This document shows positions 1 to 8,482 of a stretch of 64,000 bases of DNA, in pieces. The stretch comes from Listeria farberi (GTDB lineage Bacteria > Bacillota > Bacilli > Lactobacillales > Listeriaceae): assembly GCF_014229245.1 (NCBI RefSeq), contig NZ_JAARZJ010000005.1, positions 1 through 64,000 of the forward strand. Direction: 5' to 3'. Position numbers and translations under genes: made by a program. Below the pieces are notes generated by a model that was not told where the DNA came from, did not search any database, and saw only the letters and a program-made list of their open reading frames with translations. The first letter of the stretch is position 1. Every line of letters starts with the position of its first letter.

Positions 1-141
1 TTAGATACCTTTAAACTAGGATTAAATTTAATTTTTTAACATAATAACTTATATTTTGTTAATTTCCATGTATATTTATCCAAAATATCAATCATCCCTT
101 TATCTTTCTTCCCATCTATACTACAATAACCTTTAAAGGAT

Positions 142-163
142 AAACGGAACTATTCTCCGTTTA
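142..163 (+). promoter_or_regulatory. Hairpin in the leader of the drug-exporter gene
   Basis: A 7-bp perfect inverted repeat (AAACGGA / TCCGTTT) with a 7-base loop lies about 20 bases before the ribosome-binding site of a small upstream ORF. It is not followed by a T-run, so it is not a classical terminator. The bases before it (1-140) are very AT-rich and I see nothing else definite there. Confidence 0.3.
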
Positions 164-183
164 AAATAGAAAGGGGTGACTGC

Positions 184-255
184 ATGCTTTTTTATGAGCG
201 TATAAAAATCATGGTCCCACCATTTCCCTGTGAAGGATGTTTTTTTCCCAGATAA
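184..255 (+). CDS. Possible 23-residue leader peptide upstream of the MFS exporter
   Basis: An ATG preceded by a strong Shine-Dalgarno (AAAGGGGTG, about 5 bases away) opens a 23-codon frame ending with TAA at 253-255, 25 bases before the exporter start. The peptide carries a Pro-Pro and a Cys-Glu-Gly-Cys segment (residues 12-19). Short translated leaders commonly control drug-exporter and ribosome-protection genes in Firmicutes by ribosome stalling. That role here is inference: I see no clear alternative terminator between the small ORF and the gene. It could be a chance ORF. Confidence 0.35.
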   Translation: MLFYERIKIMVPPFPCEGCFFPR

Positions 256-280
256 ATAAATCATACAGGAGAGATTTTTT

Positions 281-1471
281 ATGGAAAAAAACATCGAGAC
301 AAAGAAAATCAATTTGGCATTACTTGTTTGCCTTGTAGGGTTTCCGCAAATTAGTGAAACTATTTATACACCTTCTTTAACCGAAATTGCTGAGGGCTAC
401 GGGGTATCGTTAAATCTGGCTCAGATGACTTTAAGCATTTACTTTCTTGCTTTTGCAGTTGGCGTGTTCTTTTGGGGTGTTAGTTCGGATTATTTAGGGC
501 GACGTAAAGCAATGAATTTTGGGATATTCATCTATATTCTTGGTTGCCTAGTTTGCCTTCTTTCAAATAATATTACTATGCTCTTTATCGGACGATTTGT
601 TCAAGCATTCGGGGCAAGCACGGGTTCCGTTACAACACAGACAATTTTGCGTGACAACTACCACGGCAATGATCGCCACCATTTATTTGCAAAAATATCA
701 GCCGCTTTGGCATTTTCACCGGCAATTGGGCCATTAATTGGTGGATTTATCGGACAATATTACGGCTTTCGTGTGGTATTTTTATTTTTAGTAGTTATGG
801 GAATGGTATTGCTGTTCTGGAGTTTAAAACGACTACCAGAAACAAGAACAGCGAATTCGACCTCCTTTAGCGTGCAGAAAATGGTAGTAATTGGTAAAAA
901 AATGATATTTGATCGCTATACAATTGCTTTTGGGGCGTTAATTGGTATTTTTAATGGAATATTGTTTAGTTACTACTCTGAAGCTCCCACTATTTTTATT
1001 GAGAGGTTTCATTTTAATCAGAGTCAGTATGGCTTTATGGGGTGCGCAGTGGCTACGGCAACTATTTTAGGGGCTTGGCTATCTAACTGGCGCTTAAAAC
1101 ATAAGTCGCCACATAAAATTATTAAAGAAGGGATATTGTTAGCTCTTATTAGCACTTTATTTCTTAGCACCGTTGCCCTATTCCCGCTCACTATCCAAGT
1201 TATATTCTACATCTTCTTCATTTCTATTATCTTAGTAGGAATTGGCATGGCCTTGCCAAATTGTTTAAGCTTAGCATTAGTAAAATTTCAAGAAGTCGCA
1301 GGTACGGCTGGGGCCTTTTTAAGCTTAGGTTATTATGTAATTGTCAGTATTTGTACGTTTTTAATTGGGGTTTTGCATACAGGCTCAATGCTAGTATTTC
1401 CAATGTTTTGCACAATACTTCTTCTGATTGCGCTTGTTTGTATAAAATTAGCAACTCGAAAAAATAGCTAA
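281..1471 (+). CDS. Bcr/CflA-type MFS multidrug exporter
   Basis: This 396-residue protein has about 12 hydrophobic segments, the usual size and topology of drug:H+ antiporters of the DHA1 family. Between TM2 and TM3 (about residues 65-76) is the MFS motif A-like stretch GVSSDYLGRR. Around residues 104-125 the stretch RFVQAFGASTGSV followed by LRD is characteristic of the Bcr/CflA branch. It should sit in the cytoplasmic membrane and export small hydrophobic compounds by proton antiport; the substrate is unknown. An AGGAGAG ribosome-binding site precedes the ATG. The gene stands alone, with a possible leader peptide upstream and a shared terminator downstream. Confidence 0.85.
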   Translation: MEKNIETKKINLALLVCLVGFPQISETIYTPSLTEIAEGYGVSLNLAQMTLSIYFLAFAVGVFFWGVSSDYLGRRKAMNFGIFIYILGCLVCLLSNNITMLFIGRFVQAFGASTGSVTTQTILRDNYHGNDRHHLFAKISAALAFSPAIGPLIGGFIGQYYGFRVVFLFLVVMGMVLLFWSLKRLPETRTANSTSFSVQKMVVIGKKMIFDRYTIAFGALIGIFNGILFSYYSEAPTIFIERFHFNQSQYGFMGCAVATATILGAWLSNWRLKHKSPHKIIKEGILLALISTLFLSTVALFPLTIQVIFYIFFISIILVGIGMALPNCLSLALVKFQEVAGTAGAFLSLGYYVIVSICTFLIGVLHTGSMLVFPMFCTILLLIALVCIKLATRKNS

Positions 1472-1473
1472 CA

Positions 1474-1534
1474 AAAACAGGAAACTTCTTTTAGCCTCCG
1501 TTTTCGCAAATGGCTATAAATAGTTTCCTGTTTT
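1474..1534. terminator. Bidirectional terminator between convergent genes
   Basis: The arms AAAACAGGAAACT and AGTTTCCTGTTTT enclose a loop with a second small AGCC/GGCT stem. A-rich and T-rich flanks allow termination from both sides, serving the exporter on the plus strand and the 143-residue gene on the minus strand. Confidence 0.75.
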
Positions 1535-1964
1535 AGATCAAACTTAGACTAGTTGGATTATTTACATCTATTCTCACCTTAAAGTTTGCACTTGATTCTG
1601 CGACTACAATATTCTCGTACTCTTCCGTAATACGCACAAACGGATTCGATGCTTCCGAATATAGAACCCAAAGTAAATTCTTATCCGCATCAAGGTAAGC
1701 AACAAATCCTTCCGAACCATGGCTTCCCTCTCCTATACAACAATAACAACCACTTGCTAACTCCATTTCATTAAAAATATCTATATGTGTAACATTTGTA
1801 TAATCCTTTTTATAGACTTCTAAAAAATCAAAATAACTGCCTATCTTGATACTTGGAGTAGGATAATAGTTAATATCAACTTCTAACCCCGTCCCACTTG
1901 AAAAATGAATACCGTTTTTAATCAGTAGCTCTTCTCTATCCCATAAATTACTTATCCGTTCCAT
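1533..1964 (-). CDS. Hypothetical acidic protein, 143 aa
   Basis: I do not recognise this protein. It is soluble and acidic, without signal peptide or membrane segments. It contains a Cys-rich stretch (CYCC, about residues 73-76) followed by GEGSHGSEGFVAYLD and LLWVLYSEASNPF. Its size and mixed alpha/beta look would fit single-domain immunity proteins of the SMI1/KNR4-like kind, but no defining motif is seen and no toxin lies beside it. It reads away from a candidate Noc-binding site and converges on the exporter gene. Confidence 0.6.
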   Translation of the reverse strand: MERISNLWDREELLIKNGIHFSSGTGLEVDINYYPTPSIKIGSYFDFLEVYKKDYTNVTHIDIFNEMELASGCYCCIGEGSHGSEGFVAYLDADKNLLWVLYSEASNPFVRITEEYENIVVAESSANFKVRIDVNNPTSLSLI

Positions 1965-1985
1965 TAAAATTTCTCCTCTCCTTAT

Positions 1986-1999
1986 ATTTCCCGGGTAAT
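1986..1999. promoter_or_regulatory. Candidate Noc-binding site 1
   Basis: The sequence ATTTCCCGGGTAAT differs at one position from the B. subtilis Noc consensus ATTTCCCGGGAAAT. It lies between two unknown genes. The same 14-mer, extended to 17 identical bases by a trailing AAT, recurs at 43171. A noc gene is present at 15.5 kb. Confidence 0.55.
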
Positions 2000-2055
2000 A
2001 ATCTCCTGTAATAACAAAAAAGCATCAAACTCCTGAGAGCTTAATACTTATTTGG

Positions 2056-2574
2056 TTATGCTAATTGTTCGTTCATACTTTCCATTTGAGCAAGGAAGGC
2101 TTTTTGCCATTTTTTCTCGTTTAGGAATTCAATTGGAAACTGAGGGTCGATTGTAGTTAGGATTTTAGCCCATGCATCTGTACGTAATGAAGATGCTTGA
2201 CGAATCGCGATAACAAACATTACTATTGTCCCAGCAATCAAAAATAAAATTAAAATAATACCTACAATGATTGCAGCTGTGATATTTTGGTTTATTGCAA
2301 AAAAGTACGTTAGATAACCTAAAATAAATGCTATTACAAAGAAACTACCGATAAAAATAAAGGTTTTCTTACGGCTACCTCTATAAGTAGAAATACCTAG
2401 TGCTGCTTCCAGTAATGCCATTTGACGAACAGGATTATTCTTCTTTGCAACTTGAATACCATATTTATCAATTAGTAAATGCGCTGCTTTTCTTTCCTCT
2501 TTGTTATTTTTTGGCATAATTACTAGAAGAACAACAAAAAATGCTATAACCATTAATTGTATCAAAAAAAACAC
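2056..2574 (-). CDS. Hypothetical membrane protein, 172 aa
   Basis: I do not recognise a family. There are three hydrophobic segments: about residues 4-20, 70-92 and 97-125. The first is followed by a charged cytosolic-type stretch (KNNKEERKAA) and the protein ends with a soluble tail of about 45 residues. A weak GGAGTG ribosome-binding site precedes the ATG. It appears monocistronic. The 230 bases upstream are AT-rich and hold only its presumed promoter. Confidence 0.65.
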   Translation of the reverse strand: MFFLIQLMVIAFFVVLLVIMPKNNKEERKAAHLLIDKYGIQVAKKNNPVRQMALLEAALGISTYRGSRKKTFIFIGSFFVIAFILGYLTYFFAINQNITAAIIVGIILILFLIAGTIVMFVIAIRQASSLRTDAWAKILTTIDPQFPIEFLNEKKWQKAFLAQMESMNEQLA

Positions 2575-2805
2575 TCCTATAATAAAATTTATAATTAATT
2601 ATAGCATTATTGCACTCTCTGCAAATTGTATATTTTGTGAATTAATTAGCAAAGGCAATTTAACCAAATTCGTTTATATATTGACAAAACCGCTTCATAT
2701 GGTACTTGTTTCACTTGAAATGCATTTATTATCATCCTCGATTAATATATTCAAAATATAAATCTCCTCAAATACTAGCTTGATACTTTTTGAATTAACT
2801 TAAAA

Positions 2806-2845
2806 AAACAATCTTTTGACACCCTTGCTCGTCAAAAGATTGTTT
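2806..2845 (-). terminator. Terminator of ychF
   Basis: A 15-bp perfect inverted repeat (AAACAATCTTTTGAC / GTCAAAAGATTGTTT) has a 10-base loop and a run of seven T on the minus strand. Its proximal arm shares five bases with the parS site at 2841-2856. Confidence 0.85.
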
Positions 2846-2856
2846 CACGTGAAACA
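2841..2856. promoter_or_regulatory. parS site 1
   Basis: Exact match to the 16-bp Firmicute parS palindrome TGTTTCACGTGAAACA. It lies between the ychF stop codon and its terminator hairpin. ParB loads at such sites and spreads, nucleating the partition complex and recruiting SMC. Confidence 0.95.
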
Positions 2857-2858
2857 TA

Positions 2859-3959
2859 TTAAACGTTAAAGCGGAAATGAACGACATCCCCATCTTTCAT
2901 TTCGTATTCTTTACCTTCTAAGCGTACTTTACCAGCTTCTTTTGCTGCTTGCTCTGAACCATATTCAAGCAATGCGTCATAGGCAACAACTTCAGCGCGA
3001 ATGAATCCACGTTCAAAATCAGTATGGATAATTCCGGCACATTGTGGTGCTTTCATGCCTTTGATAAAAGTCCAAGCGCGAACTTCTTGAACACCTGCTG
3101 TGAAGTAAGTTGCTAAGCCAAGTAATGTATACGCGGAACGAATTAATTGGTCTAAGCCGGATTCTTCAATTCCAAGCGCTTCTAAAAACTCGAGCTTATC
3201 TTCATCTTCTAACTCAGCAATTTCTTCTTCGGCACGAGCACAAACAACGATAACTTCGGAGTTTTCACTCGCAGCGAATTCACGCACTTGTTGGACATAT
3301 TTGTTATCGTCCGGGCTAGAAACGTCTTCTTCACTTACGTTAGCTACATATAAAACAGGCTTTCTTGTAAGCAAGAAAAGATTGCGAACGATTTTTTCTT
3401 CTTCTTCGTTAAATTCAATTGCACGAGCTGGCTTGTCATTTTCGAAAGCCTCGCGTAATTTAACTAAAACATTATATTCAGCGACTGCATCTTTATCTTT
3501 TTGTTTAGAAAGCTTCTCCACACGCCCAATACGCTTCTCTACGGTTTCCAAATCTGCTAAGATAAGTTCTAAGTTGATTGTAGAAATATCGTCTAGCGGG
3601 TCTACTCGGCCTTCTACGTGAGTAATGTTTTCGTCATCAAAACAACGAGTTACATGGCAAATCGCATCTACTTGGCGAATATGGGATAAGAATTTGTTTC
3701 CAAGTCCTTCGCCTTTACTAGCACCTTTTACAATTCCAGCGATATCTGTAAATTCAAAAGTTGTTGGAACGGTTTTTTTCGGTTTTACAAGTTCCGTTAG
3801 TTTGTTTAATCTGTGGTCAGGAACTTCAACAATTCCTACGTTCGGGTCAATCGTCGCAAACGGATAATTCGCAGCCTCTGCTCCTGCTTTTGTGATTGCA
3901 TTAAAAAGTGTCGATTTCCCAACATTAGGAAGCCCGACAATACCAGCTGTAAGTGCCAT
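2859..3959 (-). CDS. ychF: YchF/Ola1-family P-loop NTPase
   Basis: A TRAFAC-class NTPase that binds ATP rather than GTP and associates with ribosomes; in other bacteria it modulates translation and stress responses. From MALTAGIVG the protein has 366 residues, the usual length. Visible motifs are G1 (GLPNVGKST, residues 9-17), G3 (DIAG), and NVSE in place of NKxD, the hallmark of the family's altered base specificity. A C-terminal TGS domain covers roughly the last 85 residues. I chose the ATG at 3959 because an AAAGGAG lies 9 bases upstream; a longer in-frame start at 4022 has no such signal. The gene usually neighbours DUF951 and parB, but 8 kb separates them here. Confidence 0.95.
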   Translation of the reverse strand: MALTAGIVGLPNVGKSTLFNAITKAGAEAANYPFATIDPNVGIVEVPDHRLNKLTELVKPKKTVPTTFEFTDIAGIVKGASKGEGLGNKFLSHIRQVDAICHVTRCFDDENITHVEGRVDPLDDISTINLELILADLETVEKRIGRVEKLSKQKDKDAVAEYNVLVKLREAFENDKPARAIEFNEEEEKIVRNLFLLTRKPVLYVANVSEEDVSSPDDNKYVQQVREFAASENSEVIVVCARAEEEIAELEDEDKLEFLEALGIEESGLDQLIRSAYTLLGLATYFTAGVQEVRAWTFIKGMKAPQCAGIIHTDFERGFIRAEVVAYDALLEYGSEQAAKEAGKVRLEGKEYEMKDGDVVHFRFNV

Positions 3960-4067
3960 TATATATAAACTCCTTTTCATTAACTTCATTTTGAAACGCC
4001 CGTTAAATGGACATTTTTTCACTAACGTATATTATAAAGGTTTTTCAAATAAAAAGCCACCCACCAA

Positions 4068-4106
4068 AAAACGAAAACCCTTTAATCAGTAAAGGGTTTT
4101 CGTTTT
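4068..4106 (-). terminator. Terminator of the beta-glucoside PTS operon
   Basis: A 17-bp perfect inverted repeat (arms 4068-4084 and 4090-4106) with a 5-base loop begins two bases past the IIA stop codon. The flanking A-run gives a U-tract on the minus-strand transcript. Confidence 0.85.
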
Positions 4107-4108
4107 CA

Positions 4109-4417
4109 TTATTTCATTTCTTTCCAAATAGCAATCATCTCATAAGCTACATCGCGTAATGTATAGGTCGTCATAAATTGATCTTCCGCGTGCATGAAGA
4201 GGATGGAAATTTGTACGTCTCCGCCATCTGCCTCTTTTTGAATAAGCTGTACATGGTTTTTGTGACCTTCACTAAGAAATTCATTGGCTTCGTCTATTTT
4301 TTTATATGCCTCTGTAAAATTTCTTTGTCTTCCCAATTTCATTGCCTCAATAATACAACTTCTTGCGGCGCCAACAGAACTAATTATTTGAAATGATGCG
4401 AGTTCCATTCCTTCCAT
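4109..4417 (-). CDS. PTS lactose/cellobiose-family EIIA component
   Basis: A soluble 102-residue phosphocarrier of the Lac family that takes phosphate from HPr and passes it to the partner IIB. The family's phospho-acceptor histidine is visible as His76 in MHAEDQ; the protein is all-helical and trimeric in known members. It is the last gene of the operon IIC-IIB-GH3-IIA, starting 6 bases after the glucosidase stop, so it is almost certainly co-transcribed. The IIA/IIB/IIC set is complete and specifies uptake with phosphorylation of a beta-glucoside or oligo-beta-glucoside. Confidence 0.93.
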   Translation of the reverse strand: MEGMELASFQIISSVGAARSCIIEAMKLGRQRNFTEAYKKIDEANEFLSEGHKNHVQLIQKEADGGDVQISILFMHAEDQFMTTYTLRDVAYEMIAIWKEMK

Positions 4418-4423
4418 TTTTGC

Positions 4424-6694
4424 TTAACCTCCTATGATTGAAACTCGCCCTACTAACTTAGTATCAGAACTTCCACCCACGAAAATTTCTATACCACCGG
4501 GCTCCACCTCATATTTGTTGTTAATCGACCATATTTCAAAGGCTGATTTATCCAACTTAAATGTGACTGAAGTTGTTTCATTCTCTCTAATTCGAACCTT
4601 TTTAAAAGCTTTTAGTTCTTTTTTCCTTCTAGTAATGCTTGCTTCCATATCATGGATGTAAAGCTGAATTACTTCCTCACCGACCAAATCGGAAGTATTT
4701 TTCACATTTACTGTTACCTCGACGTTTTGTCCGCTAAGTAGTTCCGATATTTTTATCGTATTTTGTTTTATTTGTAAGTCTTGATATTCAAAAATGCTAT
4801 AACTTAAGCCATAACCAAACGGATAAAGTGGCTTACCAGTTAAATCAAAATAATCTTCTTTGTACTCCACTGCCTTTTGATTATAGTAAATTGGTATCTG
4901 CCCAGATGACCTTGGTATACTGACAGGCAATTTACCCGAGGGATTGTAGTGACCAAAAAGAACTTCAGCAACTGCCGTCCCGCCCATGCTTCCTGGATAC
5001 CAAGCAGTAAGAATGGCATCTGCTTGTTGATCAATTTCGGGGATAGCAATTGATCTTCCTTGAATCATAACAACAATTACTGGTTTTCCAGTGCGTTTCA
5101 TCGCGGAAAATAAATCTAGTTGGGCTTTCGGGAGAGTAATATCAGAAACATCGACATTTTCACCAGCATCCATGTTAGGCCCTTTAGAGCTAACCGCACC
5201 ATTATTTAAAAATTCCATATCAAAATTTCGTGCACTTGAACCGCCAAGAACCATAACAATCGCATCAGCATCTTTAGCAATTATCTCTGCTTTTTGAACC
5301 CCACCATCAAGTTCTTCGCGAATTTCAGCACCTTTTTCAGAAAGAATTTCCCAATTTTTTGGAAGTAATTTTTTCATTCCTTCTAAGACTGTGACACATG
5401 CAGATTCATTTTGCGGAGCTGTATAGTCACCTAATTGGTTATAAAGGGCATCTATGCTAGGCCCGACAACAGCTAATTTTTTTCGTTCACCAACAAGCGG
5501 TAAAGTAGCAAAGTCATTTTTCAAAAGACAAATACCTTCTCTAGCTGCTTGTAAATTTAGTTGTCTCCAATCAAACTTCGGTTCTTGAATGTCTTCTTCC
5601 ACAAATGGTTGTTCAAATAGACCTAATTGGAATTTCACTTGGAGCACTCGCCTTACAGCGTCATCAACAATCTTTTCATCAAGGATTCCTTTTTCCACGC
5701 TTTCTTCAAGAAATGGAAACACTTCATCCCACAAACTCAAATCCACACCGGCTTCAAGAGCCATTTTTGCGGCTTTTTTTGGATCAGGATTTAGTTTTAA
5801 TAATCTATCAAGTGCACAGCCATCTGCCATAACAATTCCGGAAAAACCCATTTCTTCTCGCAAAATAGTTGTTAAAAGCTCTTTGTTCGCGTGGCATGGC
5901 ACTCCGTCAATCTCGTTGTAAGCTGCCATGACGCCAAGAGCGCCACTTCTAATCCCTGCTCGCATTGGATCCAAGAAAATTTCTCTAAGTTCCCGCATGC
6001 CAATAGAAACTGGTCCAGAATTATGCCCACCAATAGGCTCTCCTTGTGCTGCAAAATGTTTTAAAATAACAGCAATTTTCCCGCTCGCTTGAAATCCTTC
6101 TGTAATTGCCGCTGTTAATTCCGCTGCAAGGTATGGATCTTCACCGTAACACTCTTCAGCGCGTCCCCAACGTGGGTCTCGAAGTATGTCTAATGCTGAA
6201 GCGAGCGCTAGATGAACTCCCTTTTCGGAAATTTCTTCAGCAATCGCACAAGCGACCTGTTTTTGCAACTCTGGATTAAAAGAAGCAGCTCGAGCTAAAT
6301 TTACCGGATAAGACTCGCTATCTAAGGCTTGATGTCCATGTGGAACTTCTTCAGCCAATAAAACCGGAATCCCCAGACGCGTATTTTCCATCACATAACG
6401 CTGGATTTTATTGGCTACTTTACCAGCATTTTTCCGACTTACTCCTGTATCTTTATTCATTTTCGACCATGAATCAGCACGAAACAGTCCGTATAGAGCA
6501 CCTATTCCTTCAAAACGAGCCACTTCATCTTTAAACTTTTCTGTGAGTTGAAATGTTTCACCATCGCGCAAGAAAGCTTCCCAGCCATACATACGCTGGT
6601 TTAATTGACCACATTTTTCCGCCAGAGTCATTTTGGAAAGTAAGTCTTCTACCCGCTCTGAAACAGATTTAGTCTTATCCAAATAAATCACCAT
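4424..6694 (-). CDS. GH3 beta-glucosidase
   Basis: A cytoplasmic 756-residue glycoside hydrolase family 3 enzyme with no signal peptide. The N-terminal TIM barrel carries RDPRWGRAEECYGEDP (about 172-187), KHFAAQGEP (212-220) and the nucleophile Asp291 in GIVMADG. The alpha/beta sandwich follows (about 400-590), then a fibronectin-III-like domain at the C-terminus (about 650-750). GH3 enzymes cleave beta-glucosides or beta-xylosides with retention. Because it is encoded between PTS components, its substrate may be phosphorylated or a glucoside fragment; phospho-beta-glucosidases are more often GH1, so the exact substrate is open. Alternative: a broad beta-glucan oligosaccharidase. Confidence 0.92.
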   Translation of the reverse strand: MVIYLDKTKSVSERVEDLLSKMTLAEKCGQLNQRMYGWEAFLRDGETFQLTEKFKDEVARFEGIGALYGLFRADSWSKMNKDTGVSRKNAGKVANKIQRYVMENTRLGIPVLLAEEVPHGHQALDSESYPVNLARAASFNPELQKQVACAIAEEISEKGVHLALASALDILRDPRWGRAEECYGEDPYLAAELTAAITEGFQASGKIAVILKHFAAQGEPIGGHNSGPVSIGMRELREIFLDPMRAGIRSGALGVMAAYNEIDGVPCHANKELLTTILREEMGFSGIVMADGCALDRLLKLNPDPKKAAKMALEAGVDLSLWDEVFPFLEESVEKGILDEKIVDDAVRRVLQVKFQLGLFEQPFVEEDIQEPKFDWRQLNLQAAREGICLLKNDFATLPLVGERKKLAVVGPSIDALYNQLGDYTAPQNESACVTVLEGMKKLLPKNWEILSEKGAEIREELDGGVQKAEIIAKDADAIVMVLGGSSARNFDMEFLNNGAVSSKGPNMDAGENVDVSDITLPKAQLDLFSAMKRTGKPVIVVMIQGRSIAIPEIDQQADAILTAWYPGSMGGTAVAEVLFGHYNPSGKLPVSIPRSSGQIPIYYNQKAVEYKEDYFDLTGKPLYPFGYGLSYSIFEYQDLQIKQNTIKISELLSGQNVEVTVNVKNTSDLVGEEVIQLYIHDMEASITRRKKELKAFKKVRIRENETTSVTFKLDKSAFEIWSINNKYEVEPGGIEIFVGGSSDTKLVGRVSIIGG

Positions 6695-6726
6695 TTTTTC
6701 TCCTCCTTGCTAAAAAACTAGGATTT

Positions 6727-7026
6727 TTATAGTAAACTAATTGCTAAATCTAATACTTTTTCCCCGTTCATACGACCATAATCGACTATATCAATAACTG
6801 CTACTGATACATTATCACCAACTGTGTCTATGACCTTATCTTTCATATAATTCACTTGAGGTCCAAGTAAAATCGCATCTGCTTTCCGCCAATTTTTTTC
6901 AAAATCTGTTTCTGAAATGGCCCAAATAGTTAATTCTAAATGACGTTCTTCTACAACGCGTTCCATTTTTCTTACTAAAACGCTTGTAGACATTCCCGCG
7001 TTACACATCAGCATAATATTTTTCAT
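6727..7026 (-). CDS. PTS lactose/cellobiose-family EIIB component
   Basis: A 99-residue soluble phosphotransfer protein with the phosphocysteine loop MCNAGMSTS near the N-terminus (Cys8), the standard active site of Lac-family IIB. It receives phosphate from the IIA gene downstream and phosphorylates sugar bound by IIC. It sits 14 bases after IIC and 32 bases before the glucosidase, with an AGGAG-type ribosome-binding site. Confidence 0.93.
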   Translation of the reverse strand: MKNIMLMCNAGMSTSVLVRKMERVVEERHLELTIWAISETDFEKNWRKADAILLGPQVNYMKDKVIDTVGDNVSVAVIDIVDYGRMNGEKVLDLAISLL

Positions 7027-7040
7027 GAAAACTCCTCCAA

Positions 7041-8336
7041 TTAGGCTTTAATTCGATCATTGGCTTTTAAGAATGGCAGGTAAAGAAGTACGCAGACGCC
7101 AATCAAGAAAATTTGGAATACTGCAGCGCGCCAGTCCCCACCTGTCGCAAGGAATCCCGAAGCAACAACAGGTGTCGTCCATGGAACCATTACGACTACT
7201 TCTGAAATCATATGCAGTTTTGTCGCGAAGTAGGCTAAACATAAGCAAAGCGGTGTTGAAATAATGAACGGAATCATTAAACTCAAGTTATATACAATCG
7301 GAAGGCCAAATACGACAGGTTCATTGATATTAAACAGACCCGGAGCCGCAGATAAAGTAGCTATTTCGCGATAATCTTTTCGTTTTGACCAAATAAAAAT
7401 TGCTATTAATAGCGCAATGGTATTTCCGCCCCCTCCCATTACACCAAACACATCACGGAAAGTAGTGTTAATGATATGCGGAATTTCTGTATGATTTGCA
7501 AATGCTGTCATATTTTCTTGCATATTTGCCAAAAGAACTGGGTCCATAATTGGTCCTAAAATCCCACTCCCAGCAATACCGATAGAATAAAGCATTTGTG
7601 ATATCGTCATTAACGTTAGGAACCCTGGAACACTTGTAACAAGGAACGTTAACGGCTTTTGAATAATTGCGCTGATCAAAGAATATAGATTCAAGTTGAA
7701 TAATGTCACGACTAAGAATGAAATAAACGCAAAAATAAGTATTGTTAACATTGTCGGAATAAGCACATTGAACGATTTAATTACTGCTGGCGGCACGCTA
7801 TCCCCAGAAATATGAATTTTCATTTTTTCACTCTTAGAAAGACGAATAAATACTTCTGTTGAAAGTAGTGCTGTTACAATCCCAACAAACATCCCCGCCG
7901 AACCCATTAAAGCTATTGGCAAGACTCCTGTAACTTCAACAGATTTTTCTGCACCAATAGGAATCACGTCTGTCACTGCCGGAATAAAAATAACAATCAG
8001 GGCGATCGTCATTAGAGCTGGGGCAAAAGGATTTTCAAACTTCCGGTTTTGCGCTAAAAAGTAAGCAACCGAAGCTCCAATCAAAATAGTAATAATTCCT
8101 AAAGTCCCGTTCACAATACTGTTACCTAGCCCCTGCCAAGTCGTAAGTGTTTCAGAACTAATAATTGCGGACATAAAACCATCCGGCTTGATAATAACGT
8201 TATTAATTAAAACCATAAATCCTGCTAACATAATAAAAGGTAAGATAGTAGCAAATGCATCACGCATAGACTTTAAATGAATTTGATTTCCAAGTTTCTG
8301 CGATAACCAACTTAATTTCTCGATGAATTTTTTCAA
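7041..8336 (-). CDS. PTS lactose/cellobiose-family EIIC permease
   Basis: A 431-residue integral membrane permease with about 10 hydrophobic segments. The stretch PGLFNINEPVVFGLPIVYN (about residues 330-348) is the conserved substrate-binding loop of Lac-family IIC proteins. It is the first gene of the operon, preceded by AAAGGAGG. A 9-bp inverted repeat and a cre-like element lie upstream, matching control by the adjacent PRD activator and by CcpA (inference). Confidence 0.93.
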   Translation of the reverse strand: MKKFIEKLSWLSQKLGNQIHLKSMRDAFATILPFIMLAGFMVLINNVIIKPDGFMSAIISSETLTTWQGLGNSIVNGTLGIITILIGASVAYFLAQNRKFENPFAPALMTIALIVIFIPAVTDVIPIGAEKSVEVTGVLPIALMGSAGMFVGIVTALLSTEVFIRLSKSEKMKIHISGDSVPPAVIKSFNVLIPTMLTILIFAFISFLVVTLFNLNLYSLISAIIQKPLTFLVTSVPGFLTLMTISQMLYSIGIAGSGILGPIMDPVLLANMQENMTAFANHTEIPHIINTTFRDVFGVMGGGGNTIALLIAIFIWSKRKDYREIATLSAAPGLFNINEPVVFGLPIVYNLSLMIPFIISTPLCLCLAYFATKLHMISEVVVMVPWTTPVVASGFLATGGDWRAAVFQIFLIGVCVLLYLPFLKANDRIKA

Positions 8337-8366
8337 TTTATTATACCTCCTTTGATATTACAATAA

Positions 8367-8382
8367 GTGTAGCGCTTTCTTT
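8367..8382. promoter_or_regulatory. Possible cre element before the PTS operon
   Basis: On the minus strand the sequence AAGAAAGCGCTACAC keeps the AAnCGnT core of catabolite-responsive elements but departs from the consensus at the outer positions. It lies about 35 bases before the IIC start. Confidence 0.35.
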
Positions 8383-8403
8383 TTATTAAATAAATCTAGT
8401 CTT

Positions 8404-8432
8404 TTTCCGCATCTATATATTATATGCGGAAA
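8404..8432. promoter_or_regulatory. Candidate operator of the PRD activator
   Basis: A perfect inverted repeat with 9-bp arms (TTTCCGCAT / ATGCGGAAA) and an 11-base AT spacer. On the minus strand the spacer side contains TATAAT, with no good -35 box at normal distance, as expected for an activator-dependent promoter. Binding by the divergently encoded-in-tandem LicR-type protein is inference. Confidence 0.45.
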
Positions 8433-8438
8433 TAAAAA

Positions 8439-8480
8439 AGACTCGCCAACTTTTTATCAAAAAAGTTTAACGAGCCTCTT
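8439..8480 (-). terminator. Terminator of the PRD activator gene
   Basis: The minus-strand RNA forms a two-part hairpin (GAGGCTCG / CGAGTC outer, AACTTTTT / AAAAAGTT inner) followed by six T. It lies just past the regulator's stop codon. Confidence 0.6.
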
Positions 8481-8482
8481 TG

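Noticed and set aside
2501-2761. Plus-strand frame of 86 codons opposite the 172-residue gene
   Set aside because: It overlaps a better-supported minus-strand gene, has no ribosome-binding site and very low-complexity content.
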